This document shows positions 33,696-42,983 of a DNA stretch of 64,000 nt, in pieces (the stretch's first letter is position 1; the number at the start of each line of letters is the position of its first letter). This DNA comes from Litoreibacter ponti. GTDB taxonomy: Bacteria > Pseudomonadota > Alphaproteobacteria > Rhodobacterales > Rhodobacteraceae. Below the pieces are notes generated by a model, which saw only the letters and a program-made list of their open reading frames with translations, was not told the DNA's origin and ran no database searches. Made by a program: the position numbers and the translations under genes. The stretch is from contig NZ_QBKS01000001.1 in NCBI RefSeq assembly GCF_003054285.1, positions 1-64,000 on the forward strand, given 5' to 3'.

Positions 33696-34628
33696 ATGAC
33701 GCGCAAAGTGACCGCGATCGAACCGAAATCCGAAAGGGCCGCAGAGCCGCCCGCCCCGGCACCGAAACCGGCGCCCGTGGCGCCCGTTCCGGCGGCGCGG
33801 TTCGAGCAGGACAGCTATCCCTACGGCGACCGCCTGCCGCGCAAGGCCTATGAGGCTGACAAGGCCAAGCTGCAGGCGGAACTGCTCAAGGTGCAGCTTT
33901 GGGCGCAGGAGACCGGTCAAAAGTTCGTGTTGCTGTTCGAGGGACGCGATGCGGCGGGCAAGGGGGGCGCGATCAAACGCTTCACCGAGCACCTCAACCC
34001 GCGGGCGGCGCGGGTCGTGGCGCTGAACAAGCCCAGCGATGCCGAGCGCGGACAGTGGTACTTCCAACGCTACCTTCAGCACCTCCCGACCGGGGGCGAA
34101 ATCGTGCTCTACGACCGCTCCTGGTACAATCGCGCAGGCGTCGAGCGGGTGATGGGGTTCTGCGCCCCCGATGAGTATCTGGAGTTCATGCGCCAGACGC
34201 CGGAGCTGGAGCGCATGTTGGTCCGGTCGGGCATAAAGCTTTACAAATACTGGTTTTCCGTCACCCAAGAGGAGCAGAAACGCCGTTTCGACAGCCGCGC
34301 GGACGACCCGCTTAAGCGCTGGAAGCTCAGCCCGATCGACAAGGCGAGCCTTGGCAAATGGGACGACTACACCGAGGCCAAGGAGGCGATGTTCTTCTAC
34401 ACCGACACCGCCGATGCGCCGTGGACCGTCATCAAGTCCGACGATAAGAAACGCGCGCGGCTGGGCTGCATGCGGCATTTCCTTGCCAGCCTCGACTACC
34501 CCGACAAAGACGAGGCTCTGGTGGGTGCGCCGGACCCGCTGCTTGTGGGACGCGCGGAGCATGTGATCCATCGCGACGCGCATATTTTGGGCAAGGCTTT
34601 GCATCCAAGCACCCGGCACACCGGGTAG
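33696..34628 (+). CDS. ppk2: Polyphosphate kinase 2
   Basis: 310-residue P-loop kinase that moves phosphate between polyphosphate and nucleotides (mainly ADP or GDP in single-domain class I PPK2). Walker A GRDAAGKGG is at 83-91 and DRSWYNRAGVERVMGF follows at about 140. The lid-region arginines are also present. The first 35 residues are Pro/Ala-rich. GAGGGAGA lies eight bases before ATG 33696, favouring it over the ATG at 33681. A hairpin (ACCCGG/CCGGGT) overlaps the stop. Confidence 0.93.
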   Translation: MTRKVTAIEPKSERAAEPPAPAPKPAPVAPVPAARFEQDSYPYGDRLPRKAYEADKAKLQAELLKVQLWAQETGQKFVLLFEGRDAAGKGGAIKRFTEHLNPRAARVVALNKPSDAERGQWYFQRYLQHLPTGGEIVLYDRSWYNRAGVERVMGFCAPDEYLEFMRQTPELERMLVRSGIKLYKYWFSVTQEEQKRRFDSRADDPLKRWKLSPIDKASLGKWDDYTEAKEAMFFYTDTADAPWTVIKSDDKKRARLGCMRHFLASLDYPDKDEALVGAPDPLLVGRAEHVIHRDAHILGKALHPSTRHTG

Positions 34629-34655
34629 AACTTGCCGCCAGCGCGGCAGGCCCTT

Positions 34656-35315
34656 ATGTCACTGCATATGAGGTATCTCCTTGCCGCCCTGATGCTTGCG
34701 CCCGCCCCCGCGCTGGCCCACCCGCATGTCTTCGTGGACACGGGGGTTGAGGTTATTTTTGACGAGGCCGGGCGGGTCACCCATCTGCGCATCACCTGGG
34801 AGTATGACGAGCTCTACTCGCTGTGGATCACCGAGGACATGAAACTCGACCCGGATTTTGATGGCGAGCTGACCGATGCCGAAATGGCCGCGCTGCAAGG
34901 CTTCGACCAGGACTGGATGCAGGGCTATTACGGCGACACCCGCGCCTATCTGGGTGGCACCGAGCTGGCGCTGTCGCGACCGGTGGCCTACACGGCGGAT
35001 TACAAGGACGGCCGCCTCAGCTCGACCCATTTGCGCGAGGTGGAAGGCAGCCCGTTCGTCAATGACGCCCTCGTGATAAAGCCCTATGACGAGACGTTCT
35101 ACACCGCCTATGACGTCACCAAGCCCGTACGCCTGACCGGCGCGCCCGCGGGCTGCGGCTTTGACGTGGTTGTGCCGGACGTGACCGGCGCCCTGACTCA
35201 GATCCAGGAGCAGCTTCTGGCGCTCGACCCCTCGGTCGATCCGGCGGATGTGGGCTTTGACAATATTGGTGCGCAATTCGCCACGCAGATCGAGGTGACA
35301 TGCGCGGGATCGTGA
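34656..35315 (+). CDS. DUF1007 family periplasmic protein
   Basis: 219 residues with a signal peptide (about 1-22) whose mature end begins HPHVFVDTGVEV, a possible metal-binding His pair at the new N-terminus. DUF1007 proteins are usually encoded beside NicO/RcnA-type transporters, as here, and probably deliver or buffer a divalent metal such as zinc, nickel or cobalt. Start could be ATG 34656 or 34668; AGG lies before the first. Its end overlaps the transporter start by 16 bases. Confidence 0.83.
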   Translation: MSLHMRYLLAALMLAPAPALAHPHVFVDTGVEVIFDEAGRVTHLRITWEYDELYSLWITEDMKLDPDFDGELTDAEMAALQGFDQDWMQGYYGDTRAYLGGTELALSRPVAYTADYKDGRLSSTHLREVEGSPFVNDALVIKPYDETFYTAYDVTKPVRLTGAPAGCGFDVVVPDVTGALTQIQEQLLALDPSVDPADVGFDNIGAQFATQIEVTCAGS

Positions 35316-36220
35316 GCCTTGTGGCCCTCGCCGTGGCCGCCTGCGGGCTGTGGTTGTGGCAATCGGGCGGCTTTGACCAGCTGGCCCTTTGGGCTGCGGG
35401 CGAGCAGCGCAGTTTCCAAAACCAGATGGCGGGCACCCTGCGCGGATTGCGCGCGGGCGAGGCCGGGGCACTCGCAGCCCTTATGGGCGCGTGCTTTGCC
35501 TACGGGTTCTTCCACGCGGTCGGGCCGGGCCATGGCAAGGTGTTGATCGGGGGCTACGGGCTGGGCCGCAAGGTGCCTTGGCTGCGGCTGTCGGTGATCT
35601 CCCTGCTGGCCTCGCTGGGGCAGACGGTCACGGCCATCGTGCTGGTCTATGCGGGCGTGTGGATCCTGGGGCTTGCGCGCGAGCAGATGGTGGGCGCGGC
35701 GGAGGATATCTTCGCGCCCGTGAGCTATGCGGCCATCGCGGCCATTGGCCTGTGGCTGGTGTGGCGGGGCCTGCGCAAATTGCGGCCAGCCAAACACGCG
35801 CATGACCACCACCACGATCATGATCGCGACCATCATCACCATGGTGATGATGATGTGTGCTCCAGCTGCGGGCATAAGCACGGGCCGAGCCTAGATGACG
35901 TCACAAAAGCCCGCTCGCTGCGCGACGCGCTGGCCTTGATCGCGGGCATTGCGATCCGACCCTGCACCGGGGCGCTCTTTGTGCTGATCCTGACGTGGCA
36001 GATGGGCATCGCCCTGGCGGGGATCGCCGCGACATTTGCCATGGCTCTGGGGACTGCTTCGGTCACGATCGCGGTCGGGTTGGCGGCCATCGGCCTGCGC
36101 GGCGGCATTCTGGCGGGTGCGCAAGGCGGCGTTCTGGCACGCGCGGTGCCCATCATCGAAATGGTCGCGGGCGGTTTGGTGGTCGTGATCGCAGGCGGTC
36201 TGCTGCTGCGCGCGCTCTGA
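35300..36220 (+). CDS. NicO/RcnA-like nickel/cobalt transporter
   Basis: 306-residue inner-membrane protein with six to seven hydrophobic segments. The family motif FFHAVGPGHGKVLIGGY lies at about 70-85. A cytosolic or periplasmic loop is packed with His and Asp (about 166-194, including HHHDHD and HHHHGDDD) plus a CSSCGHKHG cluster, a metal-binding loop. RCIRPCTG-type IRPCTGALFVL follows in the second half. Direction of transport, import or efflux, is not decided. It may be relevant to the cobalt enzyme predicted at 51844-53085. Confidence 0.85.
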   Translation: MRGIVSLVALAVAACGLWLWQSGGFDQLALWAAGEQRSFQNQMAGTLRGLRAGEAGALAALMGACFAYGFFHAVGPGHGKVLIGGYGLGRKVPWLRLSVISLLASLGQTVTAIVLVYAGVWILGLAREQMVGAAEDIFAPVSYAAIAAIGLWLVWRGLRKLRPAKHAHDHHHDHDRDHHHHGDDDVCSSCGHKHGPSLDDVTKARSLRDALALIAGIAIRPCTGALFVLILTWQMGIALAGIAATFAMALGTASVTIAVGLAAIGLRGGILAGAQGGVLARAVPIIEMVAGGLVVVIAGGLLLRAL

Positions 36221-36228
36221 GCGCGCAG

Positions 36229-36274
36229 CCAGAGTTTCCCCGAAACTCTGGGCCAAAGTCTTCATAAGACTTTG
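36229..36274. repeat. Two tandem short hairpins
   Basis: CCAGAGTTTC/GAAACTCTGG (36229-36251, loop CCC) is followed two bases later by CAAAGTCTT/AAGACTTTG (36254-36274, loop CAT). They have the same stem lengths and loop size as the array at 306-378. They lie just after the NicO gene. Confidence 0.7.
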
Positions 36275-36321
36275 CGGCCGTCGCGCTTGCTGCGTCTGAC
36301 AAAGCCCGGTAGCCGTGGGTC

Positions 36322-37674
36322 ATGACGTTTCGCCAACATATTCGCGCGGTTTTGGTGCTGGGCCTGCCCCTTGTGGGAAGCCATTTGGCGCAGTTCGCGG
36401 TGCACCTGGTCGATGCGGTCATGCTGGGCTGGTACGACGTCACTGCCTTGGCGGCGAGCGTGCTGGCAGGATCTTATTTCTTCGTGTTGTTCATTATGGG
36501 CGGTGGCTTCGCCTTCGCGGTGATGCCCATGGTGGCGGAGGCCGCGGAGAAGTCCGACGAAACCCGCATCCGTCGCGTCACCCGCATGGGGCTGTGGCTG
36601 TCGCTGATATACGCTGTAGCGCTGTTGCCGCTGATGATCTGGTCCGCCCCGATCCTGCGCGCTTTCGGCCAAGACCCGGAGCTGGCGCAATTGGCCGAGG
36701 ACTACCTTGCCATTGTCGGCATCGGCATGATCCCGGCGCTGCTGATCATGGTGTTGAAAAGCTACCTCGCAGCGCTGGAGAAGACGAGTTTCATCCTGTG
36801 GGTCACGGTCGCCGCCGTGGGGGTCAACGCGGCGCTGAACTGGGTGCTGATTTTCGGCAATCTCGGCGTGCCAGAGCTTGGGCTGCAAGGCGCGGCATTG
36901 GCGTCGGTGCTGACGCAAAGCCTGACCTTGGCGGTTTTCGCGCTCTACGTGGCGCGCGGCAAGGCGACCCGTGAGCATGCATTGTTCCAGCGCATCTGGC
37001 GCCCGGACCCGGAGGCATTCGGGGCCGTCTTCCGCCTCGGCTGGCCCATCGGGCTGACCAATCTGGCCGAAAGCGGGATGTTCTCGGCCTCGTCCCTGAT
37101 CATCGGGCTGATCGGCACGCTGCCACTGGCGGCCCATGGGATCGCGCTGCAGATTACCTCGGCCACATTCATGGTCCATATCGGCCTGAGCCAGGCCGCG
37201 ACGGTGCGCGCGGGGCGGGCGATGGGGCGCGCGGATTGGGCTTCGCTGGCCCTTGGCGGACGGGCGGTCGTCGCCGTTTCGATGGCGGTCGTGGTCGTGA
37301 CCATGCTGGCCTTCCTTCTGTTGCCTGAGCTGTTGATGTCGGGCTTCCTCTCGCCCGACGAGCCAAGCCGTTCGCAGGTCTTCGCGCTCGGCGCGAGCCT
37401 TCTGGCGGTCGCGGCGCTGTTCCAGCTGGTCGATGCGGGGCAGGTGATGGCGCTGGGGCTGTTGCGGGGCATTCAGGACACGAAATGGCCGATGTATGCG
37501 GCGGCGCTCAGCTATTGGGGCCTTGGCATCCCGGCGAGCTACGTGCTGGGGATCACGCTGGGCTATGGCGGTGTCGGCGTCTGGCTGGGGCTGGTGATCG
37601 GCCTGCTGTTCGCCGCGGTGCTCTTGTGGTGGCGTTTCCTGCGCCGCTTTGGTGAGCTGCGGCGGGCGGGATAA
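36322..37674 (+). CDS. MATE family efflux transporter
   Basis: 450-residue inner-membrane transporter with about twelve hydrophobic segments in two pseudo-symmetric halves (FRQHIRAVLVLGLPLVGSHLAQFAV opens the first half and FRLGWPIGLTNLAESGMF the second). MATE proteins export cationic drugs and metabolites using Na+ or H+ gradients; the substrate here is unknown. It is preceded by the hairpin pair and converges on the unknown gene at 37803. Confidence 0.92.
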   Translation: MTFRQHIRAVLVLGLPLVGSHLAQFAVHLVDAVMLGWYDVTALAASVLAGSYFFVLFIMGGGFAFAVMPMVAEAAEKSDETRIRRVTRMGLWLSLIYAVALLPLMIWSAPILRAFGQDPELAQLAEDYLAIVGIGMIPALLIMVLKSYLAALEKTSFILWVTVAAVGVNAALNWVLIFGNLGVPELGLQGAALASVLTQSLTLAVFALYVARGKATREHALFQRIWRPDPEAFGAVFRLGWPIGLTNLAESGMFSASSLIIGLIGTLPLAAHGIALQITSATFMVHIGLSQAATVRAGRAMGRADWASLALGGRAVVAVSMAVVVVTMLAFLLLPELLMSGFLSPDEPSRSQVFALGASLLAVAALFQLVDAGQVMALGLLRGIQDTKWPMYAAALSYWGLGIPASYVLGITLGYGGVGVWLGLVIGLLFAAVLLWWRFLRRFGELRRAG

Positions 37675-37802
37675 GCAGGCGTGCATCAGTGGCGGTATGC
37701 GCAAAAGCGCGAGAAGTGTTGCGGTTCAGGCTGGCGAGGGGATACCGAACTAAACAGCAGCGGCTCGACATAGGCGCGCCGCCCGCCGCTCAGGCTGTGT
37801 GA

Positions 37803-38744
37803 CTAGTCGCTGGGCCCGGTACAGGTGTCGAGCGGCAGATCAAGCGCCTTGGCGAGCGTCTCTGCCACCGCATCAAGCGCCGCGTGATCGCCACTGACAC
37901 TGGCGACTGTGCGGTTGATCTCGCCGGGGCCATCGCGCAGCTGCGCAGACAGGCGGAGCGACAGGCTGGCCATCGACCCACCGCGCGCCGGGGTCAGGCG
38001 CACCAGATGCAGCTCGCGCATCAGCGTGCGGGGGAAGAGGTCCGCGATGTCAGGACTGCGAATGGACAGCAGCATGTCCTGTCCGGCCAAGGCCAATCCC
38101 GGGGGCAAGGTCGCAGCGTCGCTGGGCCAGTCCCGCGAGAACCGGATGATATTGGCACCCGGGGTCGGGGAGGGGTCGGCCCAGATCGGCTTGGCCGCCG
38201 CGCAGGCCGCGTGTTCCTCGGCCGAGAGCGGCGCACGCCACGCGGGATGGATCGCGACGGAGGCCTCGGTGATCGTGTCCGGGAACAAACGGTGTCGGTC
38301 ATTTTGGCCATAGGACTGCTTTTCGGGTGGCCAAACGGTGCAGCTGAGCCGGGCGAGCCCGAAGCGCCATTCGCGTGAGACGGTGTTGCTGGAGCTGGTC
38401 TCGGCCCCTTTGCCGAAGATCTTCGTGAGCCGCGCGAGCGCGCCTGCGTAGTTCAGGCGGTGATCCCCGTCGCCGCGCAGCGCGCACCACAAGTAATCGG
38501 GCGGCGCGGCGAGATCGGCGACCTCATAGACCTGCGCGTGCAACGGCGCGTCCAGCCCGGGGAAGAACGGGGCAACATCATCGGGGATGCAATAGTCGAG
38601 CCCTTCGCTCCAGACCGACGGGCTCAGGTGGTAGCGGTCGATCCAGTCTGACAGCGGCGCGCGAAAGGGTATTTCGCAGGCATCGAGATGGTCCCAGAGG
38701 GCGGCCTCCGGGCAGCGTGGCGCGCGGCGGCGCCGCCAGATCAA
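37803..38744 (-). CDS. Conserved protein of unknown function, 313 residues
   Basis: The gene begins with TTG at 38744, overlapping the TGA of the upstream gene, with AAGGA five to six bases before it. The protein has no signal peptide or membrane segment. It is rich in Trp, Pro and Asp (for example FPGLDAPLHAQVYEV, CTVWPPEKQSYGQNDRHRLFPDTITEASVAIHPAW). I do not recognise a domain. Coupling to the 135-residue gene upstream suggests that the two act together. Confidence 0.7.
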   Translation of the reverse strand: MIWRRRRAPRCPEAALWDHLDACEIPFRAPLSDWIDRYHLSPSVWSEGLDYCIPDDVAPFFPGLDAPLHAQVYEVADLAAPPDYLWCALRGDGDHRLNYAGALARLTKIFGKGAETSSSNTVSREWRFGLARLSCTVWPPEKQSYGQNDRHRLFPDTITEASVAIHPAWRAPLSAEEHAACAAAKPIWADPSPTPGANIIRFSRDWPSDAATLPPGLALAGQDMLLSIRSPDIADLFPRTLMRELHLVRLTPARGGSMASLSLRLSAQLRDGPGEINRTVASVSGDHAALDAVAETLAKALDLPLDTCTGPSD

Positions 38745-39148
38745 CCCCGGTCCTTGAGCAGCCGGTCGGCCTTCTTGCGCACCAGCACAGAGCGCAGGTC
38801 ATGCATCGCCAGAAGCAGCGCGTCTGTGACCACTTCAAGCTGGTCCGGCTCGGCCTTAGTCTGCGCCCAGTGGGTCGTCAGGTTCAGGTAGTCCACCGCG
38901 CGGTAGATGTCGTCAATATCGCGAGTGGCGAGCACGGCCGTGCGCTCTTCCATCCAGTCCTCGATCACCTCAAGCTCTTCGGCGGACAGCTCATGATCGC
39001 CATGGGGCTTGATCTGGCCGTTGCGGATATTGACGACCGCGATCTCGGACATGTCGATGCGCCGTTGCCGGTTTTCGGTGTCGACGCGAAAGACGGTCGC
39101 CCCGTTCTCGCGCACGCGGAAGTAGAATTCAGGAAGCTCGCTCGACAT
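38741..39148 (-). CDS. Conserved protein of unknown function, 135 residues
   Basis: Cytosolic, acidic protein starting at ATG 39148 (MSSELPEFYFRVRENGATVF), since the 40 codons upstream are not protein-like. Features are an N-terminal strand-rich part, then NIRNGQIKPHGDHELSAEELEVIEDWMEERT, and a helical C-terminus (LEVVTDALLLAMHDLRSVLVRKKADRLLKDRG). No catalytic motif seen. Its stop overlaps the TTG start of the next gene. Confidence 0.7.
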   Translation of the reverse strand: MSSELPEFYFRVRENGATVFRVDTENRQRRIDMSEIAVVNIRNGQIKPHGDHELSAEELEVIEDWMEERTAVLATRDIDDIYRAVDYLNLTTHWAQTKAEPDQLEVVTDALLLAMHDLRSVLVRKKADRLLKDRG

Positions 39149-39248
39149 GTGTTCGGTTGGACCCGGCCTTATTTGCGTCTGCGCGACGCTATCACAGGAA
39201 TATGCGGCACGGGAACAGCGATTTCGCGCGAAGGGTACGGCGGGGTTT

Positions 39249-40664
39249 TCAGGCGTCGGCAGAGACACCCAGCTGGCGCGCGTAGCGACGCCACGTGTCG
39301 AGCGCGGCGGAGTTGATCGGCTGCCGGACGCTCATGGCGCTGAGCGTCCTGACCGCGCGCGGGTTCGTCTCGGGTGCAAGGCACGCCGCGTCGAAGCCAA
39401 GCTCGACCCGGTCCAGCAGATCGCGGATCGACGCCTCGGGCGCCGTCACGAGGTCTTCGTAGTCAATGATGTGAAACCGCTCCGTCAGGCGGGTGCCCCA
39501 GAACGCGACCATCTCGTCGAAGCTTTTCTGATAGGCGCGGATATCTTCGAGGTCGTAACTGAACAGCTGCTTGCCGGGCTGAAACACCTGCTTGTAGAGC
39601 GACAGGGCGACGGCGTGCGGATTGCGGCGCACGACCACGATATGCGCGCGCGGCAGGGCTGCAAGCACCGCGCCTGCGTAAAGCAGTGTCTGGATCGACT
39701 TGTCAGTGTGGCGCGGACTGGGGCCGAAACGCTCGATCATGTCGCGGGCGTAGGCGGCGCCAAGCTCCGTCAGGGATTTCTGCGTCAGGTTCAGCCCCGC
39801 TTTCGGCGGCATCATCGGATCGCCAAGATGCGCCTGCATCTGGGCCAGAAAGGCGCGCGTCTCCCCGCCCGCGCAAACATCGGGGTGGGCGGACAGGATC
39901 TGCTCTGTCAGGGTGGTGCCGGAGCGCGGCATTCCGGTCACGAAGATGGGCGCGAAATCACTCGCCCCGCGCGCGCCGCCGACATCGGCAAAGGCGCTCT
40001 GATAGGCCGCCACCTCTCGCTTGCGCGTGTCGATGTCATAGGGCTGCAACGTGCGCATGATCCGGTTGCCGCTGGTGAGAAGCTCGAAGGCTTCGTCGTG
40101 GCGACCGAGATCCTCATAAACCTTGGCGAGCGCGAAATGCAGGTGCATCGCCTGAGCGCTGCCAGTCTTCACCGAGCCGCGCATCTTTTCCATCTGCGCA
40201 ATCGCCGGATCAGTGACGGTTGCGGGGACAATGCGGGTGCGCAGGCGGTACAGCTCAGTATCGCTGGGGCTTCGCGCGATCGCCGCGTCAAGATCGCCGA
40301 CCGAATGCTCGATCTGGCCCAAGGCCTGATACAACATCGCGCGTCGCGCCAGGATCGGGGCAGGGGACTTGGCGCGGGGCAGGATGCGGGTGAGCGTGTC
40401 GATGGCGCTCTGGAACAGATCGAGCTGCTCTTCGAGCTTTGCCTTCATTTCCAGGAACGCAGGTTCCGCATCCGGCCCGTCGATCCGTTCCATATCCCGC
40501 AAGGCTTCGCGCGGACGACCCAGTGCCTGCAGAAGGCGAGCGCGGAAAATGTAGACCTGACGCACCTCAGCCAGTGCCACATCCACGGCCGCCAATGCGG
40601 CCGTGAGGTCACCTTGCTGCGCCTTGGCGCGCGCCTCCTGGATACTGCGGTCGAACTTGCCCAC
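39249..40664 (-). CDS. TPR-sulfotransferase protein
   Basis: About 471 residues. The N-terminal 220 residues form TPR-like helix pairs. The C-terminal half is a sulfotransferase domain with the PAPS phosphate loop FVTGMPRSGTTLTEQILSAHP and the 3'-phosphate region VVVRRNPHAVALSLYKQVF. It may sulfate a polysaccharide or protein acceptor. The start is uncertain: GTG 40664 with AGGCGAAG upstream is preferred; an in-frame GTG at 40694 and a TTG at 40748 are possible. A GCCCAC/GTGGGC hairpin lies near 40685-40705. Confidence 0.85.
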   Translation of the reverse strand: MGKFDRSIQEARAKAQQGDLTAALAAVDVALAEVRQVYIFRARLLQALGRPREALRDMERIDGPDAEPAFLEMKAKLEEQLDLFQSAIDTLTRILPRAKSPAPILARRAMLYQALGQIEHSVGDLDAAIARSPSDTELYRLRTRIVPATVTDPAIAQMEKMRGSVKTGSAQAMHLHFALAKVYEDLGRHDEAFELLTSGNRIMRTLQPYDIDTRKREVAAYQSAFADVGGARGASDFAPIFVTGMPRSGTTLTEQILSAHPDVCAGGETRAFLAQMQAHLGDPMMPPKAGLNLTQKSLTELGAAYARDMIERFGPSPRHTDKSIQTLLYAGAVLAALPRAHIVVVRRNPHAVALSLYKQVFQPGKQLFSYDLEDIRAYQKSFDEMVAFWGTRLTERFHIIDYEDLVTAPEASIRDLLDRVELGFDAACLAPETNPRAVRTLSAMSVRQPINSAALDTWRRYARQLGVSADA

Positions 40665-40895
40665 GGTCTTCGCCTGTTGCGTCGTTGAGCCCACAAAAAA
40701 TGTGGGCCGTGCCTGATGCGCGGGCGTTACCCCGCCACGCTTAGACAATAAACTAGAGTGTTCAGTTTACCTACGGGAAAGTCACGCTTCTTAATCGCAA
40801 ATGGAATTCTGTGCAGGAAATTGCCGCATAAGGGGCCCGTGCAGGCAATAATGCGCACGGTTTGCCTGAATTTTAATCAGACAATTTCGCAAGTC

Positions 40896-40921
40896 CGCCT
40901 CGCGCAGATCGGCGCGAGGCG
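40896..40921 (-). terminator. Stem-loop after aspartate aminotransferase
   Basis: Perfect 10-bp stem CGCCTCGCGC/GCGCGAGGCG with a six-base loop, 18 bases past the leftward stop at 40939. The T-run is weak. Confidence 0.55.
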
Positions 40922-40938
40922 TCGGAATTGGATGGAGA

Positions 40939-42141
40939 TCAGCTCAGACCCGCGCAAAAGGTCTGAATGCGCGTGCAAGCCTCTTTCAGGTTCTCGTCCG
41001 AGGTGGCGTAGCTGACCCGGAAGTTGGGGCTCAGCCCGAAGGCCGCGCCGAAGACGACGGCGACGCCATGTTCTTCCAGCAGCGCGGTCGCAAAGGTCTC
41101 GTCATCGACGATCTTTGTGCCGCCTGCGGAGGTCTTTCCGATGCAGCCCGCAATGGACGGGTAGACGTAGAACGCGCCCTCCGGCTTCGGGCAGGCGATG
41201 CCATCGGCGGCGTTAAGCATCTCGACCACCAGGTTGCGGCGGCGCACGAAGAGCTCGTTGTTGGGCGCAAGGAAATCCTGCGTTCCGTTCAGCGCCTCGA
41301 CCGCGGCCCATTGGCTGATCGAGCAGGGGTTGGAGGTCGACTGCGACTGCACCTTGCGCATCGCACTGATCAATTCCACGGGCCCGCCCGCATAGCCAAT
41401 GCGCCAGCCGGTCATCGAATAGGCCTTGGAAACCCCGTTGACCGTCAGCGTGCGCTCGTAGAGCTGCGGCTCGACCTGCGCGGGCGTGCAGAATTCGAAA
41501 TCGTCATAGGCCAGATGCTCGTACATATCGTCGGTCATCACCCAGACATGGGGGTGGCGCATCAGCACGTCTGTCAGCTCCTTGAGCTCGTCCCACGTGT
41601 AGCCTGCGCCCGTCGGGTTCGACGGAGAGTTGAAGATTAGCCACTTGGTTTTGTCGGTGATCGCGGCCTCAAGCTGGTCGGCGGTCAGCTTGAAGCCGGT
41701 TTGCAGCGAGGCCTCCGCAATGATGGGTGTGCCGCCGGCCAGCAGCACCATGTCAGGGTAGGACACCCAGTAGGGGGCCGGGATTACCACCTCGTCGCCC
41801 TCGTTCAGCGTCGCCATCAGCGCGTTGTAGAGGATCTGCTTGCCGCCGGTGCCCACGCTGATCTGGGCAGGGGTGTAATCCAGCCCGTTGTCGCGCTTGA
41901 ACTTGGCGCAGATCGCCTCTTTCAGCTCGGGGATGCCGTCGGGCGCGGTGTATTTTGTCTTGCCGTCGGCGATGGCCTGCACGGCGGCGTCCTTGATGTT
42001 TTGCGGCGTGTCAAAATCCGGCTCACCCGCGCCCAGACCGATGACGTCCTTGCCCGCCCGCTTCAACTCTGCCGCCTTCTGGGTCACCGCAATCGTCGGC
42101 GATGGCTTTACGCGGGAAAGGGTCTCGGAGAGAAAGGACAT
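40939..42141 (-). CDS. aatA: Aspartate aminotransferase (class I-gamma)
   Basis: 400-residue PLP enzyme that interconverts aspartate and oxaloacetate with glutamate and 2-oxoglutarate. The PLP lysine is Lys239 in NGVSKAYSMTGWRIGY. GAGEPDFDTP, SPSNPTGA and the C-terminal arginine region NFRVSYATS are typical of the alphaproteobacterial AspB/AatA type, some of which also use prephenate. Start at ATG 42141 with AGAAAGGA upstream. Divergent from the HTH regulator. Confidence 0.94.
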   Translation of the reverse strand: MSFLSETLSRVKPSPTIAVTQKAAELKRAGKDVIGLGAGEPDFDTPQNIKDAAVQAIADGKTKYTAPDGIPELKEAICAKFKRDNGLDYTPAQISVGTGGKQILYNALMATLNEGDEVVIPAPYWVSYPDMVLLAGGTPIIAEASLQTGFKLTADQLEAAITDKTKWLIFNSPSNPTGAGYTWDELKELTDVLMRHPHVWVMTDDMYEHLAYDDFEFCTPAQVEPQLYERTLTVNGVSKAYSMTGWRIGYAGGPVELISAMRKVQSQSTSNPCSISQWAAVEALNGTQDFLAPNNELFVRRRNLVVEMLNAADGIACPKPEGAFYVYPSIAGCIGKTSAGGTKIVDDETFATALLEEHGVAVVFGAAFGLSPNFRVSYATSDENLKEACTRIQTFCAGLS

Positions 42142-42233
42142 GTGACGCCTCGTCAGGTTGAAGTGCTTCTGGTTTGCTCTTAGGCAGAGCCTCGACCGCA
42201 TTCAAGCGATAACGCCTCCCAGGGAGCCTTTCG

Positions 42234-42626
42234 ATGGACGACGCAGACGCCTATTTCAGCAACGAGAACGCCACCTTCGGCGACCGCGTGGCCGCCGCGC
42301 GCGAGACGCAGGGCTTGAGCCAGGAAGAACTGGCCCACAAGCTTGGCGTGAAGCTGAAGACAGTGCGTGGCTGGGAGGATGACATCTCCGAGCCACGGGC
42401 CAACAAGTTGGTGACGCTGGCGGGCGTTTTGAATGTCTCGATGCGGTGGCTGCTGACCGGCGTGGGCGAGGGCGTGGATGCGCCCGAAGACGAAGTCGCC
42501 TTGTCGGGCGACGTGCGCGAGGTCCTGCTGGAGATGCGCCGCACGAAAGCCGAATTTGCCCGCCTCACCGACCATTTGGGCCGTCTCGAAAAGCGTCTGG
42601 GCAAACTGCTGCGAGCGGGCGAATGA
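42234..42626 (+). CDS. Helix-turn-helix (XRE/Cro type) regulator
   Basis: 130-residue DNA-binding protein. The HTH lies at about residues 14-70 (FGDRVAAARETQGLSQEELAHKLGVKLKTVRGWEDDISEPRANKLVTLA). The C-terminal 40 residues form a coiled coil (VLLEMRRTKAEFARLTDHLGRLEKRLGKLL), likely for dimerisation. The target is unknown. Its TGA overlaps the sdhE ATG. Confidence 0.9.
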   Translation: MDDADAYFSNENATFGDRVAAARETQGLSQEELAHKLGVKLKTVRGWEDDISEPRANKLVTLAGVLNVSMRWLLTGVGEGVDAPEDEVALSGDVREVLLEMRRTKAEFARLTDHLGRLEKRLGKLLRAGE

Positions 42627-42901
42627 AAGAGCTTGGCCCTGAAGGCGAGACCCGCGAGACCAAGATCCGGCGGCTGAAGCTGCGCTCCATGCGGCGCGGG
42701 ATCAAGGAGATGGACCTGATCCTTGGCGGCTTTGCGGCCGAGGGGCTGGAGGGTCTGAGCGACGAAGAGCTTGCGCTCTATGACGAGATGCTGAGCGAAA
42801 GCGACCACGACATGTACCAATGGGCGTCCGGGCAGGCCGAGGCGCCCGCACGATTTGCGCCGTTGATCCAGAAGGCCGTGAAGGGTGCGGGTCTGGGCTG
42901 A
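42623..42901 (+). CDS. sdhE: Succinate dehydrogenase assembly factor SdhE
   Basis: 92-residue chaperone that attaches FAD covalently to succinate dehydrogenase flavoproteins. The signature RRGIKEMDLILGGFA includes the conserved RGxxE and matches SdhE/Sdh5 proteins; LYDEMLSESDHDMYQWASGQ follows. Start at ATG 42623 overlapping the upstream TGA (ATGA). A longer in-frame frame inside the HTH gene is a shadow. Confidence 0.92.
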   Translation: MKELGPEGETRETKIRRLKLRSMRRGIKEMDLILGGFAAEGLEGLSDEELALYDEMLSESDHDMYQWASGQAEAPARFAPLIQKAVKGAGLG

Positions 42902-42983
42902 GAAATCTCTAGGCTTTTAACGGTTTCTTTGTGATTCGTGGCCTATTCCGGCGTCGAAGAGCAGATGTAAGCCGGAGAATTTC

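Noticed and set aside
33476..33853. Rightward frame of 125 codons overlapping ppk2
   Set aside because: Arg/Gly-rich shadow overlapping the start of ppk2, without a ribosome site.
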